NCBI RefSeq assembly: GCF_000428725.1
Contig: NZ_KE386791.1
Span: forward strand, 62,001-126,000
Source: Psychromonas aquimarina ATCC BAA-1526
GTDB lineage: Bacteria > Pseudomonadota > Gammaproteobacteria > Enterobacterales > Psychromonadaceae
Direction of reading: 5' to 3'
Length of the DNA: 64,000 bases
Part shown: positions 49,124 through 59,886 of the stretch, in pieces
How the letters are laid out: each line of letters begins with the position of its first letter
Numbering within the stretch: the first letter of the stretch is position 1
Translations under genes and position numbers: made by a program
The notes under the pieces: model-generated
What the model was told of the DNA's origin: nothing
Database searches by the model: none
The model's input: only the letters and a program-made list of their open reading frames with translations

Positions 49124-51616
49124 ATGGCTGACTTGGTTACCCCGGCAGGATCGGGAGCGACGTTTCATAATTATGTGCAGAAAAGTACCCAGAGGGTTAT
49201 TAACTGTCTGGAGATGGCGTTTGCTGAATTAGCCAGTCTGCAGCAGAATGTACTCACTCCAGATTTTCTGCTGGTGGCGCTGCTTTCTCAGCCGGACAGT
49301 GAGGCGCGCAAAGTGCTGGAGGATCTGCTTCCTGATACTGAGCTTGCAGTCAATCGTATTATTGACCGGGTGCGCCGGCAGTATCGCAATGTTTCAGCAT
49401 CACAGGCACAGCAGATTGTCGCTTCCCGGGAAATTCCTGAAGTATTTCGTATTGCTTATGGTGAAGCGAAGAACCTTGGTGATGATTATATCGGCACCGG
49501 CACGCTGCTGATTGCTCTTTTCGATAAGGAGGCAGGGCCTGCAGCTGTTCTTCTTGAAAATGAAGGCCTCACAGCGGATCTTGCGCGTCAGACACTTAAA
49601 CGCATCCGGGCTGGACGTACGCTTAGCAGCCAGGACGGGGAAAGTAAGCAGGATGTGCTGGAGATTTATACCAAAGATCTTACCGAAATGGCGCGCAACG
49701 GTGAACTGGATCCAGTTATCGGACGTGACGATGAGATTGCATTGATTATTCAGACGCTTTCCCGGCGTAAGAAAAACAATCCGGTGCTGATCGGTGAACC
49801 CGGAGTCGGCAAAACAGTTATTGTGGAAGGGCTGGCGCAGCGAATTGTGGCGGCTGATGTGCCCGATACGCAGCTCAATAAACGTCTGCTTGCTTTAGAT
49901 ATGGGGGAGCTGGTCGCCGGTGCCGCCATGCGCGGCGAATTTGAAGAACGTTTAAAGTCGGTACGTGATGCAGTTATTCAAGCCGGCGGCAAGGTGATTT
50001 TATTTATTGATGAACTGCATACTGTTGTTGGTGCCGGGGCAAGTTCCGGAGGACTTGATGCGCCCAGCCTGCTCAAGACCGCCTTAGCTCAGGGCAGCCT
50101 GCAGGTGATCGGGGCGGACACACTGGATGAATATCGGAAATATGTTGAGGTAGATAAAGCCCTGGAACGCCGCTTTCACCCGGTTCTGGTTAGAGAGCCG
50201 AGTATTGAAGATACAGTTGAAATATTGAAAGGTATTGCTCCCCGTTATGAAAAACATCATAACGTTCATTATTCGCCGGATGCTTTTGAAGCTGCTACGC
50301 GTCTAGCCGAACGATATATTACCGACAGACGTTTGCCTGACAAAGCAGTAGATCTGCTTGATGAAGCGGGCTCCCGCAAACACTTAAGTATTACTGCTAT
50401 TCCGCAGAATCTTCGCGATTGTGAGCGCAGACATCAGGGCCTGCTGCGTGATAAAACCGACGCTTTTAATAAGCAGGATTTTGAACAGGCCGCGCAGCGC
50501 CAGATGGAGATACTTGAAGTTGAAGAGCAGCTTAAGAGTGTGCGCAGCAGCTGGCAGCTGGGACGTTCAAAAGAAGATGATATTGTAAGTGAAGATGATA
50601 TTGCTGAAGTTGTAGCACGCTGGACGGGCATTCCTGTCGCCCGTATGGTGGAGTCAGAGTCAGATAAACTGGCTAGAATGGAAGAGAAGCTGCATAAACG
50701 CATTGTCGGACAGGAAGATGCGGTACGTACCGTGGCCGATGCTATCCGCAGAAACCGTTCCGGTATTACTTCAAGCCTGCGCCCTATAGGTTCATTCCTT
50801 TTCCTTGGTCCTACCGGAGTCGGAAAAACTGAGCTGGCACGTGCTTTAGCCGCTTTTCTTCTCGATGATGAATCAAGAATTGTACGTTTAGATATGTCGG
50901 AATATATGGAGCGCCATGAGGTTTCCAAGATGATCGGTGCGCCTCCAGGATATATTGGTTACGGTGAAGGCGGGCAGTTAACTGAGCGTGTCCGCCACAA
51001 CCCTTATACTGTGGTACTGCTCGATGAGATGGAAAAAGCGCATCCCGATGTATTTAATATGCTCCTGCAGATTCTTGAAGACGGTCAGCTTACCGATGCT
51101 CTCGGCCGTACCGTGTCATTCCGCAATACAGTGCTGATAGGTACTTCTAATCTTGGTACCGATACGCTGCAACCTGATAAGCGGCGTATAGGTTTTGTGC
51201 ACTCGGAAATGCCGAACTATAAGGAAGCGCAGCAGCTGGTGATGCACGAAGTTAAAAAGTTTTTTAAACCGGAATTTCTCAACCGGCTTGATGACATTAT
51301 AGTATTTCACTATCTGGAAAAAAATCATGTACACCAGATAGCAGAGATGTTTGTCTCTGAACTGGTAGAGAGAATGCTGCTTAAGGATATACAGCTTGAG
51401 GTGGATAAAACGGTGATTAACAAGCTGTCAGAGGATGGTTTTGATCCTATTTACGGTGCCAGGCCTCTGCGCAGGGAAGTTGAACGTCAGATTGAAAACC
51501 CGCTGGCGATGAAAATAGTAAAAGGTTTGTGCCCGGATAACAGCCGGGTGCAGGTTAGGGTTAAAGATAAAGAGATTGTCTTTAAAATTAGTGCTGCTAA
51601 GGCTTCTAAGCGCTGA
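49124..51616 (+). CDS. clpC: ClpC-type AAA+ unfoldase
   Basis: This 830-residue protein has an N-terminal double Clp repeat (~15-155). D1 has GEPGVGKT near 222, [12 protein letters not shown], and arginine-finger region ALERRF. A short middle domain with a UVR-like helix ([25 protein letters not shown], ~447-470) follows. D2 has GPTGVGKT near 562, [16 protein letters not shown], and [10 protein letters not shown]. The short M-domain marks ClpC rather than ClpB. KRRIGF near 690 is a candidate ClpP-docking loop. ClpC is unusual in gammaproteobacteria, which normally have ClpA and ClpB. Odd point: the D1 sensor-1 stretch reads GADTLDEY where the family has GATTLDEY. No clpP or adaptor lies nearby. 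Likely a stress-induced protein-quality factor. Confidence 0.85.
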   Translation: MADLVTPAGSGATFHNYVQKSTQRVINCLEMAFAELASLQQNVLTPDFLLVALLSQPDSEARKVLEDLLPDTELAVNRIIDRVRRQYRNVSASQAQQIVASREIPEVFRIAYGEAKNLGDDYIGTGTLLIALFDKEAGPAAVLLENEGLTADLARQTLKRIRAGRTLSSQDGESKQDVLEIYTKDLTEMARNGELDPVIGRDDEIALIIQTLSRRKKNNPVLIGEPGVGKTVIVEGLAQRIVAADVPDTQLNKRLLALDMGELVAGAAMRGEFEERLKSVRDAVIQAGGKVILFIDELHTVVGAGASSGGLDAPSLLKTALAQGSLQVIGADTLDEYRKYVEVDKALERRFHPVLVREPSIEDTVEILKGIAPRYEKHHNVHYSPDAFEAATRLAERYITDRRLPDKAVDLLDEAGSRKHLSITAIPQNLRDCERRHQGLLRDKTDAFNKQDFEQAAQRQMEILEVEEQLKSVRSSWQLGRSKEDDIVSEDDIAEVVARWTGIPVARMVESESDKLARMEEKLHKRIVGQEDAVRTVADAIRRNRSGITSSLRPIGSFLFLGPTGVGKTELARALAAFLLDDESRIVRLDMSEYMERHEVSKMIGAPPGYIGYGEGGQLTERVRHNPYTVVLLDEMEKAHPDVFNMLLQILEDGQLTDALGRTVSFRNTVLIGTSNLGTDTLQPDKRRIGFVHSEMPNYKEAQQLVMHEVKKFFKPEFLNRLDDIIVFHYLEKNHVHQIAEMFVSELVERMLLKDIQLEVDKTVINKLSEDGFDPIYGARPLRREVERQIENPLAMKIVKGLCPDNSRVQVRVKDKEIVFKISAAKASKR

Positions 51617-51833
51617 ATTTACGCCGTCATGTGGGCTGCGTCGGCGCAGCTGATTGATTTAATATGCACTAGAAAGAAGATGCTTTTGCTGCTGCAGCTG
51701 CTGAGACGTTTTGTTGAACAATATATTATCTTTGTCTGTGCGGAGAGTTGTGAAGGGTTTTGAACGGGGCGGTAATAAACTGCAGGTTGAATCTCAAGCT
51801 GCTGTCCAAACCGCCCGTTAACCGTTGACTCTA

Positions 51834-52274
51834 TTAGTCCTCTTTATCAAGATAAACAATCAGCAGATCGCTGACGGCTGTTTTGATAAATTTTTTCACT
51901 GAAGTTGTCATATTACTCCAGAAATCATGATGGTGTCCGCAAACCAAAAGATCAATATCCAGCTCTTTAATTGCCGCATGCAGTTTATGATTTAAATCCC
52001 CCATAACTACCACAGTATCTGCGACTGGATAATCACAGCGATCGGCCAGTGCTTGAAGCTGTATATGCAGCTCATTTTTTTCCTTTTCATTATTTATAGC
52101 CACTAACTTTTCAACTTTTGGCTGAGCCAGCGCGACACTGCTTACAAAACTGACATCAACAAAAATAAATGACAGTTTAGCATCAGAATCTCTGGCTAAG
52201 GAGACCGCTTTGTCGATCACTTTATTGCAGGATTTAGATAAATCAACAGCGACTAATATATGTTTATAGCTCAT
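51834..52274 (-). CDS. Universal stress protein (UspA family), second of two
   Basis: This 146-residue paralogue of the protein at 48043 shares its opening residues (MSYKHILVAVDLSKS) and the C-terminal pattern DLLVCGHHHDFWSNMTTSVKKF. The two genes lie in the same orientation on either side of clpC, with similar upstream DNA. This suggests a local duplication of gene plus promoter, followed by or predating insertion of clpC. Confidence 0.88.
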   Translation of the reverse strand: MSYKHILVAVDLSKSCNKVIDKAVSLARDSDAKLSFIFVDVSFVSSVALAQPKVEKLVAINNEKEKNELHIQLQALADRCDYPVADTVVVMGDLNHKLHAAIKELDIDLLVCGHHHDFWSNMTTSVKKFIKTAVSDLLIVYLDKED

Positions 52275-52701
52275 GGTATTCCTCCCGACTTTATCTCTCG
52301 TGTTAACAGCAGATACATAAAAAAATTAACCTAACGGTTGTGATTCCCGGCTTGTTCTTATTCACCACTGCTTAAGCTTCGCTGCATCAATCGATGCGAT
52401 GATTTGGTGAAAACAAAAGTAACTAAAGCCCAAAACCCATTGTTTGCCAGTAATAATTTTATTTATGCACACCAGATCACATCATGAATCTGTTAAATAT
52501 AAGTCTAGCACCAGTATAGGATTTTTCATTTATACATGAATTATTAATGCCTTATGTAAGAAGATATATAACCATTTAACTCGAGGATTGTCTGTTGGTG
52601 CGAATGTACAAGGCTGTGCTAGATTAAAACACATAAGTAGAGTCTGCCGCAGCCTTGACTGGCAGGTATCTGCATTATCATCTGTTATTCAGGGGAAAAC
52701 G
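52275..52701. other. Intergenic region upstream of uspA and 5-oxoprolinase
   Basis: This 427-bp stretch resembles the DNA upstream of the first uspA gene, including TCTTATTCAC and the TAAGTCTAGC…TATAGGATTTTTCATTT block. The plus-strand frame that continues upstream of the 5-oxoprolinase ATG is not supported as coding. Confidence 0.45.
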
Positions 52702-55700
52702 ATGGCGGCAGACAGATGCACTAACGGCTGGCAGTTCTGGGTTGACCGCGGCGGCACTTTTACCGATATCGTGGCGAAAAGCCCGGACGGCCGCTTACTG
52801 ACCCATAAACTGCTTTCTGAAAATCCTGAACATTATATTGATGCCGCTGTGCAGGGGATCCGGGTGATACTTGGGATTGAGTCTGGCAGAGAGATTCCTG
52901 CCGGGTTGATTGACACGGTTAGAATGGGCACTACGGTTGCAACAAATGCGCTTCTTGAACGTCGTGGTGAGCGGCTGGTGCTTGTGACTACCCGAGGATT
53001 TGCTGACGCCCTGCGAATTGGTTATCAAACCCGTCCGAAGATTTTTGCCAGGCATATCGAGCTGCCGAGCCTTTTATATGAGTCCGTTGTTGAGGTTTCT
53101 GAGCGTTACAGTGCCGATGGAGAAGAGCTGCTTGCGCTTGATATTAATGCAGTCCGGGCCGGTCTGCAGGCCGCTTATGACGATGGAATCCGCGCCGCCT
53201 CCATTGTTTTTATGCATGCATACCGCTACCCGGCACATGAGCAGAGTGCTGCTGATATTGCCCGGCAGATAGGATTTACTCAGATATCTGTATCTCATCA
53301 GGTCTGCCCGAGTATTAAATTTGTCGGCCGCGGTGATACCACTGTGGTTGATGCTTATCTTTCTCCGATTCTGCTGCGTTATATTGAACACATTGCTGTT
53401 GAACTGGGTCATGCCAGGCTGATGTTTATGCAGTCAAACGGCGGCCTGGCAGATGCCGCTTTTTTTCACGGCAAGGACAGTATTTTGTCCGGACCTGCCG
53501 GAGGCGTGGTCGGGGCTGTGAAAACGGCGGTTATGGCTGGATTTAGTAAGATCATCAGCTTTGATATGGGCGGCACATCTACCGATGTGGCCCATTACAG
53601 CGGTGAATATGAACGGACTTTTGAAACGCAGACAGCCGGTGTACGTATCAAAGCTCCGATGATGTCTATTCATACTGTTGCCGCCGGAGGAGGATCTATT
53701 CTGCACTTTGACGGGGGCCGTTTGCGGGTAGGCCCGGATTCGGCTGGTGCTGATCCAGGGCCTGTCTGTTATCGACGCGGCGGGCCCTTGTGTGTAACCG
53801 ATGCTAATGTGATGGTCGGCAAGATCCAGGCGCACTGTTTTCCTAAAGTATTCGGCCCCGGTGCTGATCAGTGTATGGATGAGCAGCTGGTGCAGGAAAA
53901 GTTTGCGACACTGGCGGCAGAGATTGAGTCTGAGACGGGCAGGAAAATAAGTCCGCTTGAAGCCGCTGACGGCTTTTTGAAAATTGCTGTAGAAAATATG
54001 GTCAATGCAGTTAAGCAGATTTCAGTACAGCGCGGCTATGATGTTTGTGAATATACACTGAACTGCTTCGGCGGCGCGGCCGGTCAGTTTGCCTGTCGGG
54101 TAGCGGATGCTCTGGCAGTGACCTCTGTGCTGGTCCATCCCTATGCAGGTGTGCTGTCGGCTTACGGAATGGGGCTGGCAGAGCAGAGGCTGATACTTGA
54201 GCGGGCAGTGCAGGCCGTTCTAGATGAGGCACTGGTGAGTAAATTACACTCTGTGTTTGCGGCCCTGAAGGCAGAGGGATGCGCTAAAATGTCAGCTCAG
54301 GGTATTGATGAATCAAAAATATCTTTGCTCCAGAAACTGCATCTTCGTTATCAAGGCAGTGATACAACACTGTTGGTAGATTTCAGCAGTTACGCGGAGA
54401 TCTGTGCTGCATTTGCACAGCAGCATCGTTCTCAGTTTAGTTTTATTACTCCGGAAAAGGCGCTGATCGTGGATGCTGTTTTACTAGAGGTGATAGGGCA
54501 TGGTGAACAGATGTCCGGGCATCATATTGTTATTGAGCAGAGTACAACACCTGTTGAGGTGCAGGAGCAGGTAAAAATATACAGTGGCGGAAAGTTTTAT
54601 ACAGCGGCTCTGTATCAGCGTTGTGAACTGAACCCGGGAAACCGTATTGTCGGACCTGCTGTTATTATCGAAACTAATGCTACAACGGTAGTAGAGGCCG
54701 GCTGGGATGCCCGGGTCGGCGTCAACAGGGAACTGCTTCTTAAGCGTATACAGGCACAGCCTGAACGGACAGCCGTTGGAACTCATGTCGATCCGGTTAT
54801 GCTGGAAGTCTTCAATAACCTGTTTATGTCCATTGCCGAACAGATGGGAGTTGTACTGCAGAATACTTCCTATTCGGTTAATATCAAAGAGCGTCTGGAT
54901 TTTTCCTGTGCTGTTTTTGATGCTGATGGTGCACTGGTCGCTAATGCGCCGCATATTCCGGTGCACCTCGGTTCGATGGAGAAAAGTGTGCAGATTATCG
55001 CGCGAAGCCGCAGAGCATGTATGAAGGCGGGTGATGTGTTTATGCTTAACAGCCCCTATAACGGCGGTACTCATCTGCCGGATATTACGCTGATAACACC
55101 GGTTTTTGATAAGACTGGAAATCTGTTGTTCTATACGGCCTGCCGCGGCCATCATGCTGAAATAGGCAGCATTACACCGGGCTCGATGCCTGCGCAGAGC
55201 ACCCATATTGATCAGGAGGGCGTGCTGATAAATGACTTCCTGCTGGTACAGGCCGGTCACCTTCGTGAGGATGAGACCCGGGAACTGTTCACTTCGGGGT
55301 GTTACCCGAGTCGTAATTTCAGGCATAATCTTGGGGATCTGCAGGCGCAGATTGCCGCCAATGAAAAAGGTCTGTGTGAGTTACATAAAATGGTCAGCCA
55401 TTTCGGTTTAAAAACAGTTCATGCCTATATGCGCCATGTACAGAGCAATGCTGAGGAGATGGTGCGCCGGGTAATTGATCAGCTGCAGGACGGGTTGTTT
55501 GTTTATAAAATGGATATCGGGGCCAGGATTAAAGTCAGTATCAGGGTGGACAAAATAAAGCGCACTGCAGAGATTGATTTCAGCGGCACCTCTGCGCAGC
55601 TGGGCTGCAATTTTAACGCGCCGTCGGCTGTGTGTACGGCGGCGGTTTTGTATGTATTCAGAACTCTGGTTGATGATGATATCCCTTTAAATGCCGGCTG

Positions 55701-56316
55701 CCTGAAACCGTTAAGGATAATCATTCCTAAGGGATCCATGCTGGATCCTGTTTATCCGGCCGCTGTGGCTGCCGGTAATGTTGAAACCTCGCAGGCGTTA
55801 ACCGATGCATTGTTCGGCGCACTGGGGACTGCCGCCGCCAGTCAGGGCACCATGAATAACTTCACCTTCGGCAACAAAAGCAGGCAGTATTATGAAACTA
55901 TCTGCGGAGGGGCGGGAGCCGGTTCAGGTTATAACGGCTGCAGCGCAGTGCATACCCATATGACTAATACCCGTCTGACAGATCCGGAAGTACTGGAGAG
56001 CCGTTTTCCTGTGCTTGTGCAGTCCTTTGCTATTCGGCGCGGCTCCGGCGGGCAGGGAGCTTATTGCGGGGGGGACGGAGTTATCCGACGGCTGTGTTTT
56101 CGAGAAAGCATGACCGCATCTATCCTGTCCGGACACCGACGCGTGCCTCCCTACGGCCTGGCTGGTGGTTTTCCCGGGCAGGTGGGGCGAAACTATGTTG
56201 AACGCTTTGATGGTACGTTTATTGAATTACCTGGAAATGCACAGGTCGAGATGCTGCCTGGAGACTGTTTTGTAATTGAAACGCCGGGCGGAGGGGGGTA
56301 CGGAAAAGAAAAATAA
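52702..56316 (+). CDS. 5-oxoprolinase / hydantoinase, fused HyuA-HyuB
   Basis: About 1204 residues. The N-terminal HyuA part (~1-690) has [34 protein letters not shown] and [14 protein letters not shown], the phosphate-binding motifs of an ATP-using actin-like fold. The C-terminal HyuB part (~700-1204) has [20 protein letters not shown], a histidine-rich [17 protein letters not shown] and ends [10 protein letters not shown]. Fusion of both in one chain is the 5-oxoprolinase (OplAH) form, which opens 5-oxoproline to glutamate at the cost of ATP. Related hydantoin and acetone enzymes cannot be fully excluded. The frame extends to 52588, but the family N-terminus fits the ATG at 52702. Confidence 0.87.
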   Translation: MAADRCTNGWQFWVDRGGTFTDIVAKSPDGRLLTHKLLSENPEHYIDAAVQGIRVILGIESGREIPAGLIDTVRMGTTVATNALLERRGERLVLVTTRGFADALRIGYQTRPKIFARHIELPSLLYESVVEVSERYSADGEELLALDINAVRAGLQAAYDDGIRAASIVFMHAYRYPAHEQSAADIARQIGFTQISVSHQVCPSIKFVGRGDTTVVDAYLSPILLRYIEHIAVELGHARLMFMQSNGGLADAAFFHGKDSILSGPAGGVVGAVKTAVMAGFSKIISFDMGGTSTDVAHYSGEYERTFETQTAGVRIKAPMMSIHTVAAGGGSILHFDGGRLRVGPDSAGADPGPVCYRRGGPLCVTDANVMVGKIQAHCFPKVFGPGADQCMDEQLVQEKFATLAAEIESETGRKISPLEAADGFLKIAVENMVNAVKQISVQRGYDVCEYTLNCFGGAAGQFACRVADALAVTSVLVHPYAGVLSAYGMGLAEQRLILERAVQAVLDEALVSKLHSVFAALKAEGCAKMSAQGIDESKISLLQKLHLRYQGSDTTLLVDFSSYAEICAAFAQQHRSQFSFITPEKALIVDAVLLEVIGHGEQMSGHHIVIEQSTTPVEVQEQVKIYSGGKFYTAALYQRCELNPGNRIVGPAVIIETNATTVVEAGWDARVGVNRELLLKRIQAQPERTAVGTHVDPVMLEVFNNLFMSIAEQMGVVLQNTSYSVNIKERLDFSCAVFDADGALVANAPHIPVHLGSMEKSVQIIARSRRACMKAGDVFMLNSPYNGGTHLPDITLITPVFDKTGNLLFYTACRGHHAEIGSITPGSMPAQSTHIDQEGVLINDFLLVQAGHLREDETRELFTSGCYPSRNFRHNLGDLQAQIAANEKGLCELHKMVSHFGLKTVHAYMRHVQSNAEEMVRRVIDQLQDGLFVYKMDIGARIKVSIRVDKIKRTAEIDFSGTSAQLGCNFNAPSAVCTAAVLYVFRTLVDDDIPLNAGCLKPLRIIIPKGSMLDPVYPAAVAAGNVETSQALTDALFGALGTAAASQGTMNNFTFGNKSRQYYETICGGAGAGSGYNGCSAVHTHMTNTRLTDPEVLESRFPVLVQSFAIRRGSGGQGAYCGGDGVIRRLCFRESMTASILSGHRRVPPYGLAGGFPGQVGRNYVERFDGTFIELPGNAQVEMLPGDCFVIETPGGGGYGKEK

Positions 56317-56336
56317 GCAAGTCTTAGCTCAAAGCT

Positions 56337-57185
56337 TTAGCCTGGTGTAGATAATAGTTTTCTGCACTGTTCAGGTTTTACTTTGACAGCTGTTTTTGTA
56401 CTGCTGCTTTTTAGTTTAGGCTGAGATTTCCACCAGGCGATCTCATTACAGCCGTTTCCCGGTGCCGGTACAGGCTGATTTGTACACAGCTTGCTGTCTT
56501 TGGGGCAGGTCAGCCTGATATGCATATGAATTGAATGTCCCCACCAGGGACGTACCTTGTTAAGCCAGTTGTCATCATGCCAGGGCATCTGGCAAAGCTG
56601 CTGCTTAATAACCGGATTAACAAAAATGCGTGCTACACGTTTATCTTCGGCAGCCAGCTGTATCATAGCCGCATGCTTATTCTGCCAGTTTGAATTGACT
56701 TTGAATTCTTTCTGGTTTGTCAGGTCTAAGGCTTGAGGTGTTTCAAGCCGCTCTGCTGATAATGAGCTGTCGGTCTGTTGAAACCACACATCCACATCTA
56801 GACCAATCTGATGGCTTGAGTGTCCGGAAATAAAGCGTCCTCCCCGCGGCATGGATATATCGCCAATCAATAGGTTATTACCACTGCTTGATTTAAACTC
56901 AGCTGCAAAATCTGTTATAAATTCAATAAGCTCTGGATGGCCGTAATAACGATGCCGTGATGCCCGGATCACCTGAAAGCCTTCTCCCTGCAGCGGCAGT
57001 GCCTGTGCGCCCGACAGGCAGCCGTTATTATAAAAACCGATAGCTTCAGGCGGATGAGGATAAGGGCTGTCGAAATCGTGCCAGGAGGCGGCTGCAGTAT
57101 CTGTGATACATATAATCATCACAGTTATGGATTTAAGCATCAACCACAGTGTAGATATTGAAGTGTTCTGTTCTGCATTGCACAT
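56337..57185 (-). CDS. mepA: Penicillin-insensitive murein endopeptidase
   Basis: This 282-residue protein has an N-terminal hydrophobic export segment followed by the MepA (M74) domain: PRGGRFISGHSSHQIGLDVDVWF (zinc His and Asp) and WWGHSIHMHIRLTCP (further His ligands), with cysteines at NNGCLSG, TCPKDSKLC and NGCNEIAWW. It cleaves D-alanyl-meso-diaminopimelyl crosslinks in peptidoglycan. The usual start may be the internal MLKSITVMI at about residue 16, which would give a tidier signal peptide. It converges with the 5-oxoprolinase gene. Confidence 0.9.
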   Translation of the reverse strand: MCNAEQNTSISTLWLMLKSITVMIICITDTAAASWHDFDSPYPHPPEAIGFYNNGCLSGAQALPLQGEGFQVIRASRHRYYGHPELIEFITDFAAEFKSSSGNNLLIGDISMPRGGRFISGHSSHQIGLDVDVWFQQTDSSLSAERLETPQALDLTNQKEFKVNSNWQNKHAAMIQLAAEDKRVARIFVNPVIKQQLCQMPWHDDNWLNKVRPWWGHSIHMHIRLTCPKDSKLCTNQPVPAPGNGCNEIAWWKSQPKLKSSSTKTAVKVKPEQCRKLLSTPG

Positions 57186-57393
57186 TATTCACAACCACCT
57201 GTTCTGCTCTTACACCGTTAATGAAATTCATCATGAATGTAATTATAGCTCCATAAGGAACTGTTATGAGAGGCTGCTGATATAGATTTTACAGCCCGCT
57301 AAATAGCTGCGATTGAACTTTTAAATTACACTTATATGTAAATGCGTTTTATTACAGTCTGCCTGCAGTGAGCCTCTGTTAAAGGAAAATGGA

Positions 57394-58137
57394 ATGTATA
57401 AATCTTTAATTATACAGATGTTTTTCCTGTTTTTTAGCTTTATACATGTAAGTGATATTAAAGCTGAAGAGCAGTCCCATGACGTGCTGGTTAATGTAGA
57501 GATTAGCGAATGGCTGCCTTATGCTTATCAGGAGAACGGTGAATTTAAAGGGTTTGCCTATCAGATTGCCAGGGATGTATTTACCAGAGCGGGTATTGCT
57601 TATGAATTTCGTATTAAACCCTGGGCAAGGGTTTATGACTTGGGCTTAAAAAAAGAAAATTATTTGATATGCGGTGTCGGTAGAACCCCGAAAAGAGAAA
57701 AACTGTTTAACTGGATTGGTCCGGTAGCTAAAAATATTGATATCTATTTTTATAAATTAAAAAGCAGTCCGATTGAAATTAATAATCTTGAAGAAGTCAG
57801 GAAATATGTGGTGGGTGTTGAAAGAGATGCTTATACGCACGATTTTATGGTGATCAGCGGTTTTGATGAAGCGGGTTATCACCATGTGAGTAAAACCGAT
57901 CAGCTGCTTAAAATGCTCCTGGCAGGCCGGTTTGAGCTGTTTCTTCTAGAGGAATCGCGAGTATTAAAAGAGGCTGAAAAACTCAGTCTGGATCCTGCAT
58001 TGTTTGAAAAAGCCTATTTTGCTTTTAATGTCACTGACTATATGGCATTTAGTAAAATGACTTCTCCAGCGTTAGCGGACAAGGTTCGAAAGGCTTATCA
58101 GGAACTGTATAGTGAAGGAAAAATAAGTCTGCATTAG
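57394..58137 (+). CDS. Orphan family 3 solute-binding protein
   Basis: This 247-residue protein has a signal peptide (MFFLFFSFIHVSDIKAEE) and then the family 3 fold: VEISEWLPYAYQENGEFKGFAYQIARDVFTRAGI, KPWARVYDLGLKKENYLICGVGRTPKREKLFNWIGP, and the C-terminal LADKVRKAYQELYSEG. AAAGGAAAA precedes the ATG. No transporter genes are adjacent. Ligand unknown. It is the fourth stand-alone or sensor-linked protein of this kind in the window. Confidence 0.78.
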   Translation: MYKSLIIQMFFLFFSFIHVSDIKAEEQSHDVLVNVEISEWLPYAYQENGEFKGFAYQIARDVFTRAGIAYEFRIKPWARVYDLGLKKENYLICGVGRTPKREKLFNWIGPVAKNIDIYFYKLKSSPIEINNLEEVRKYVVGVERDAYTHDFMVISGFDEAGYHHVSKTDQLLKMLLAGRFELFLLEESRVLKEAEKLSLDPALFEKAYFAFNVTDYMAFSKMTSPALADKVRKAYQELYSEGKISLH

Positions 58138-58336
58138 AATTCTATGATCTTCCTTTTTTGGTTAAACGCTGTTTTTTTAACTGCCTGCCTGTCCGCTGTG
58201 TACAGCGTTTCATTCCTCAGCTGCTTGAACTAAACTCATTAATATACCCAAGCTCTGAATCTGTATCTTCAAGTGGTTTGGTTATAAATGCACGCTTTTC
58301 CGGCGCATTTTTAAGAAAGATTATTGAGGAGTTATC

Positions 58337-58777
58337 ATGTCTATTTTAAAACAGCTCAGCCGCTTTCTGTTGACCTTGGTTCTGCTCGGCTGCAGCTTGA
58401 TGAGTTCTGCTGAGCAGTCTTTGGATTTTGGAAATCTGCAGGTACATTATATTGCGCTGCCCACCACTTTTTTACCTGCAAACACTGCTAAAGAGTATGC
58501 CATTAAGCGCAGCAGATACACGGCTTATATTAATATTTCCGTATTAGATAAAAATGCTGAACTAAAAGCAGTAACAGCTGAAATTTCCGGGATAGGTAAA
58601 AACTTAATCGGGCAGAATGAAGTACTTAAGTTCAAAGAGATAAGAGAGCAAAATGCAGTTTATTATATTGCTGAATATCCTTTTAATAATGAAGAACTTG
58701 TACACTTTAATATTGATATAAAAGCACAAAATAAAAAACATAATCTGAGATTTAAGCACAAATTTTATGTAGAGTAA
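58337..58777 (+). CDS. DUF4426 exported protein
   Basis: This 146-residue protein has an N-terminal signal (FLLTLVLLGCSLMSSAEQ) and then a beta-rich domain, LDFGNLQVHYIALPTTFLPANTAKEYAIKRSRYTAYINISVLD, which is the DUF4426 pattern known from Vibrio and relatives. Function is unknown. LLGC could be a lipobox, but the fit is weak and cleavage at SSAEQ is as likely. GAGGAG lies upstream of the ATG. Confidence 0.82.
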   Translation: MSILKQLSRFLLTLVLLGCSLMSSAEQSLDFGNLQVHYIALPTTFLPANTAKEYAIKRSRYTAYINISVLDKNAELKAVTAEISGIGKNLIGQNEVLKFKEIREQNAVYYIAEYPFNNEELVHFNIDIKAQNKKHNLRFKHKFYVE

Positions 58778-58839
58778 GATGCAGTGAGTGAAGTCTTAAA
58801 GCTGCATAGCCAGATATATTCAGTAATAAATCGGCAACT

Positions 58840-59763
58840 TCATTGATTCTTCGCCTTTAACCAGGGGCGGCCGGCGAAGCGCTCCTTTAACAGCTGCAGA
58901 AACTGAGCTGTTCTGGCTGAACGGGAGCGTGCATCTGTACCCAGTAATGCAACTATATCAGCGCCGGGCAGCTCATATTCAGGCAGTACCCGCTGCAGTT
59001 CTCCACTGTTTAATGCAGACTGCACATCCCATTCTGAGCGCATAATAATACCGTGTCCGGCTAAGGCCCAGTCCTTTACCACGCGGCCTTCATTACTTGC
59101 CAGTGTCGGGTTGATACGAATAGATGTCTGTTCCCCGCTGGTGCTGTGAGTGAAGCGCCACAGGGTTACATCTTCACTGTTTTCACGCAGAGCAATACAG
59201 GCATGATCACGCAGGGCTTTTGGTGAGGTCGGCTCACCTCTGCGCGCCAGGTAATCTGGAGAAGCACATAAAAATCGCCGGTTGGGGGCAAGTAAAGCTA
59301 ACTTGAGCGATGAGTCGCGCAGTTCTCCGATATAAATGATGATGTCCCACTGGTGGCTGTCTGCCCAGCTGGGGTTATCAGACAGTTCCAGTTCCACGCT
59401 GAGATTCTGGTGGCTGCGCTGAAATTCGCCCACTAACGGTGCTATATAATCATTACCGAAACCTAGCGGAGCAAGTACTTTCAGTTTACCGCTTACCTGG
59501 GATTTTTTGTTGTTCATCAGTTCCTGAAGCTGATCCATTTCACTAAGGATAAGTTTAGCTTTATCCAGCAGAAGCAGGCCTTCTTCTGTTAATGTGATAC
59601 CTCTTGCCTGACGCTGCACCAGTTTTACCTGCAGTTTTCCCTCAATCAGCTGCAGCCGCTGCGTTACTGTCGGCGGGGTGACATTTAAATTTCTGGCGGC
59701 CGCGGTTAAAGAGGGATGAGTGGCAATAACATAAAAAAAACGCAGATCTTCACTGGTCAGCAT
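58840..59763 (-). CDS. LysR-family regulator divergent to the DSD1/OCD pair
   Basis: This 307-residue protein has an N-terminal winged helix (LRFFYVIATHPSLTAAARNLNVTPPTVTQRLQLIEGKLQVKLVQRQARGITLTEEG) and a CrgA-like ligand domain. It is divergent from the PLP enzyme gene at 59887 across 123 bp, which is the normal arrangement of a LysR protein and the operon it controls. The probable target is therefore the two-gene amino acid unit. Confidence 0.88.
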   Translation of the reverse strand: MLTSEDLRFFYVIATHPSLTAAARNLNVTPPTVTQRLQLIEGKLQVKLVQRQARGITLTEEGLLLLDKAKLILSEMDQLQELMNNKKSQVSGKLKVLAPLGFGNDYIAPLVGEFQRSHQNLSVELELSDNPSWADSHQWDIIIYIGELRDSSLKLALLAPNRRFLCASPDYLARRGEPTSPKALRDHACIALRENSEDVTLWRFTHSTSGEQTSIRINPTLASNEGRVVKDWALAGHGIIMRSEWDVQSALNSGELQRVLPEYELPGADIVALLGTDARSRSARTAQFLQLLKERFAGRPWLKAKNQ

Positions 59764-59886
59764 TAGGTCATATCCTAATATAGTAGTTAGTTATACTTAA
59801 TTCTATTCTAAAGCTTATTCAAGCACAATGTTCTCATTAGCGAGAAATACCGCATGTATGTTTATTTTAATTAGGAATAACTTTTT

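Noticed and set aside
54484-55326. 280-codon open frame on the minus strand
   Set aside because: It lies wholly inside the 5-oxoprolinase gene in the opposite frame, has no family features and no ribosome site. It is a by-product of the long coding frame.
58158-58349. 63-codon frame between two exported-protein genes
   Set aside because: It fills a 200-bp gap, overlaps the start of the DUF4426 gene and lacks a ribosome site.
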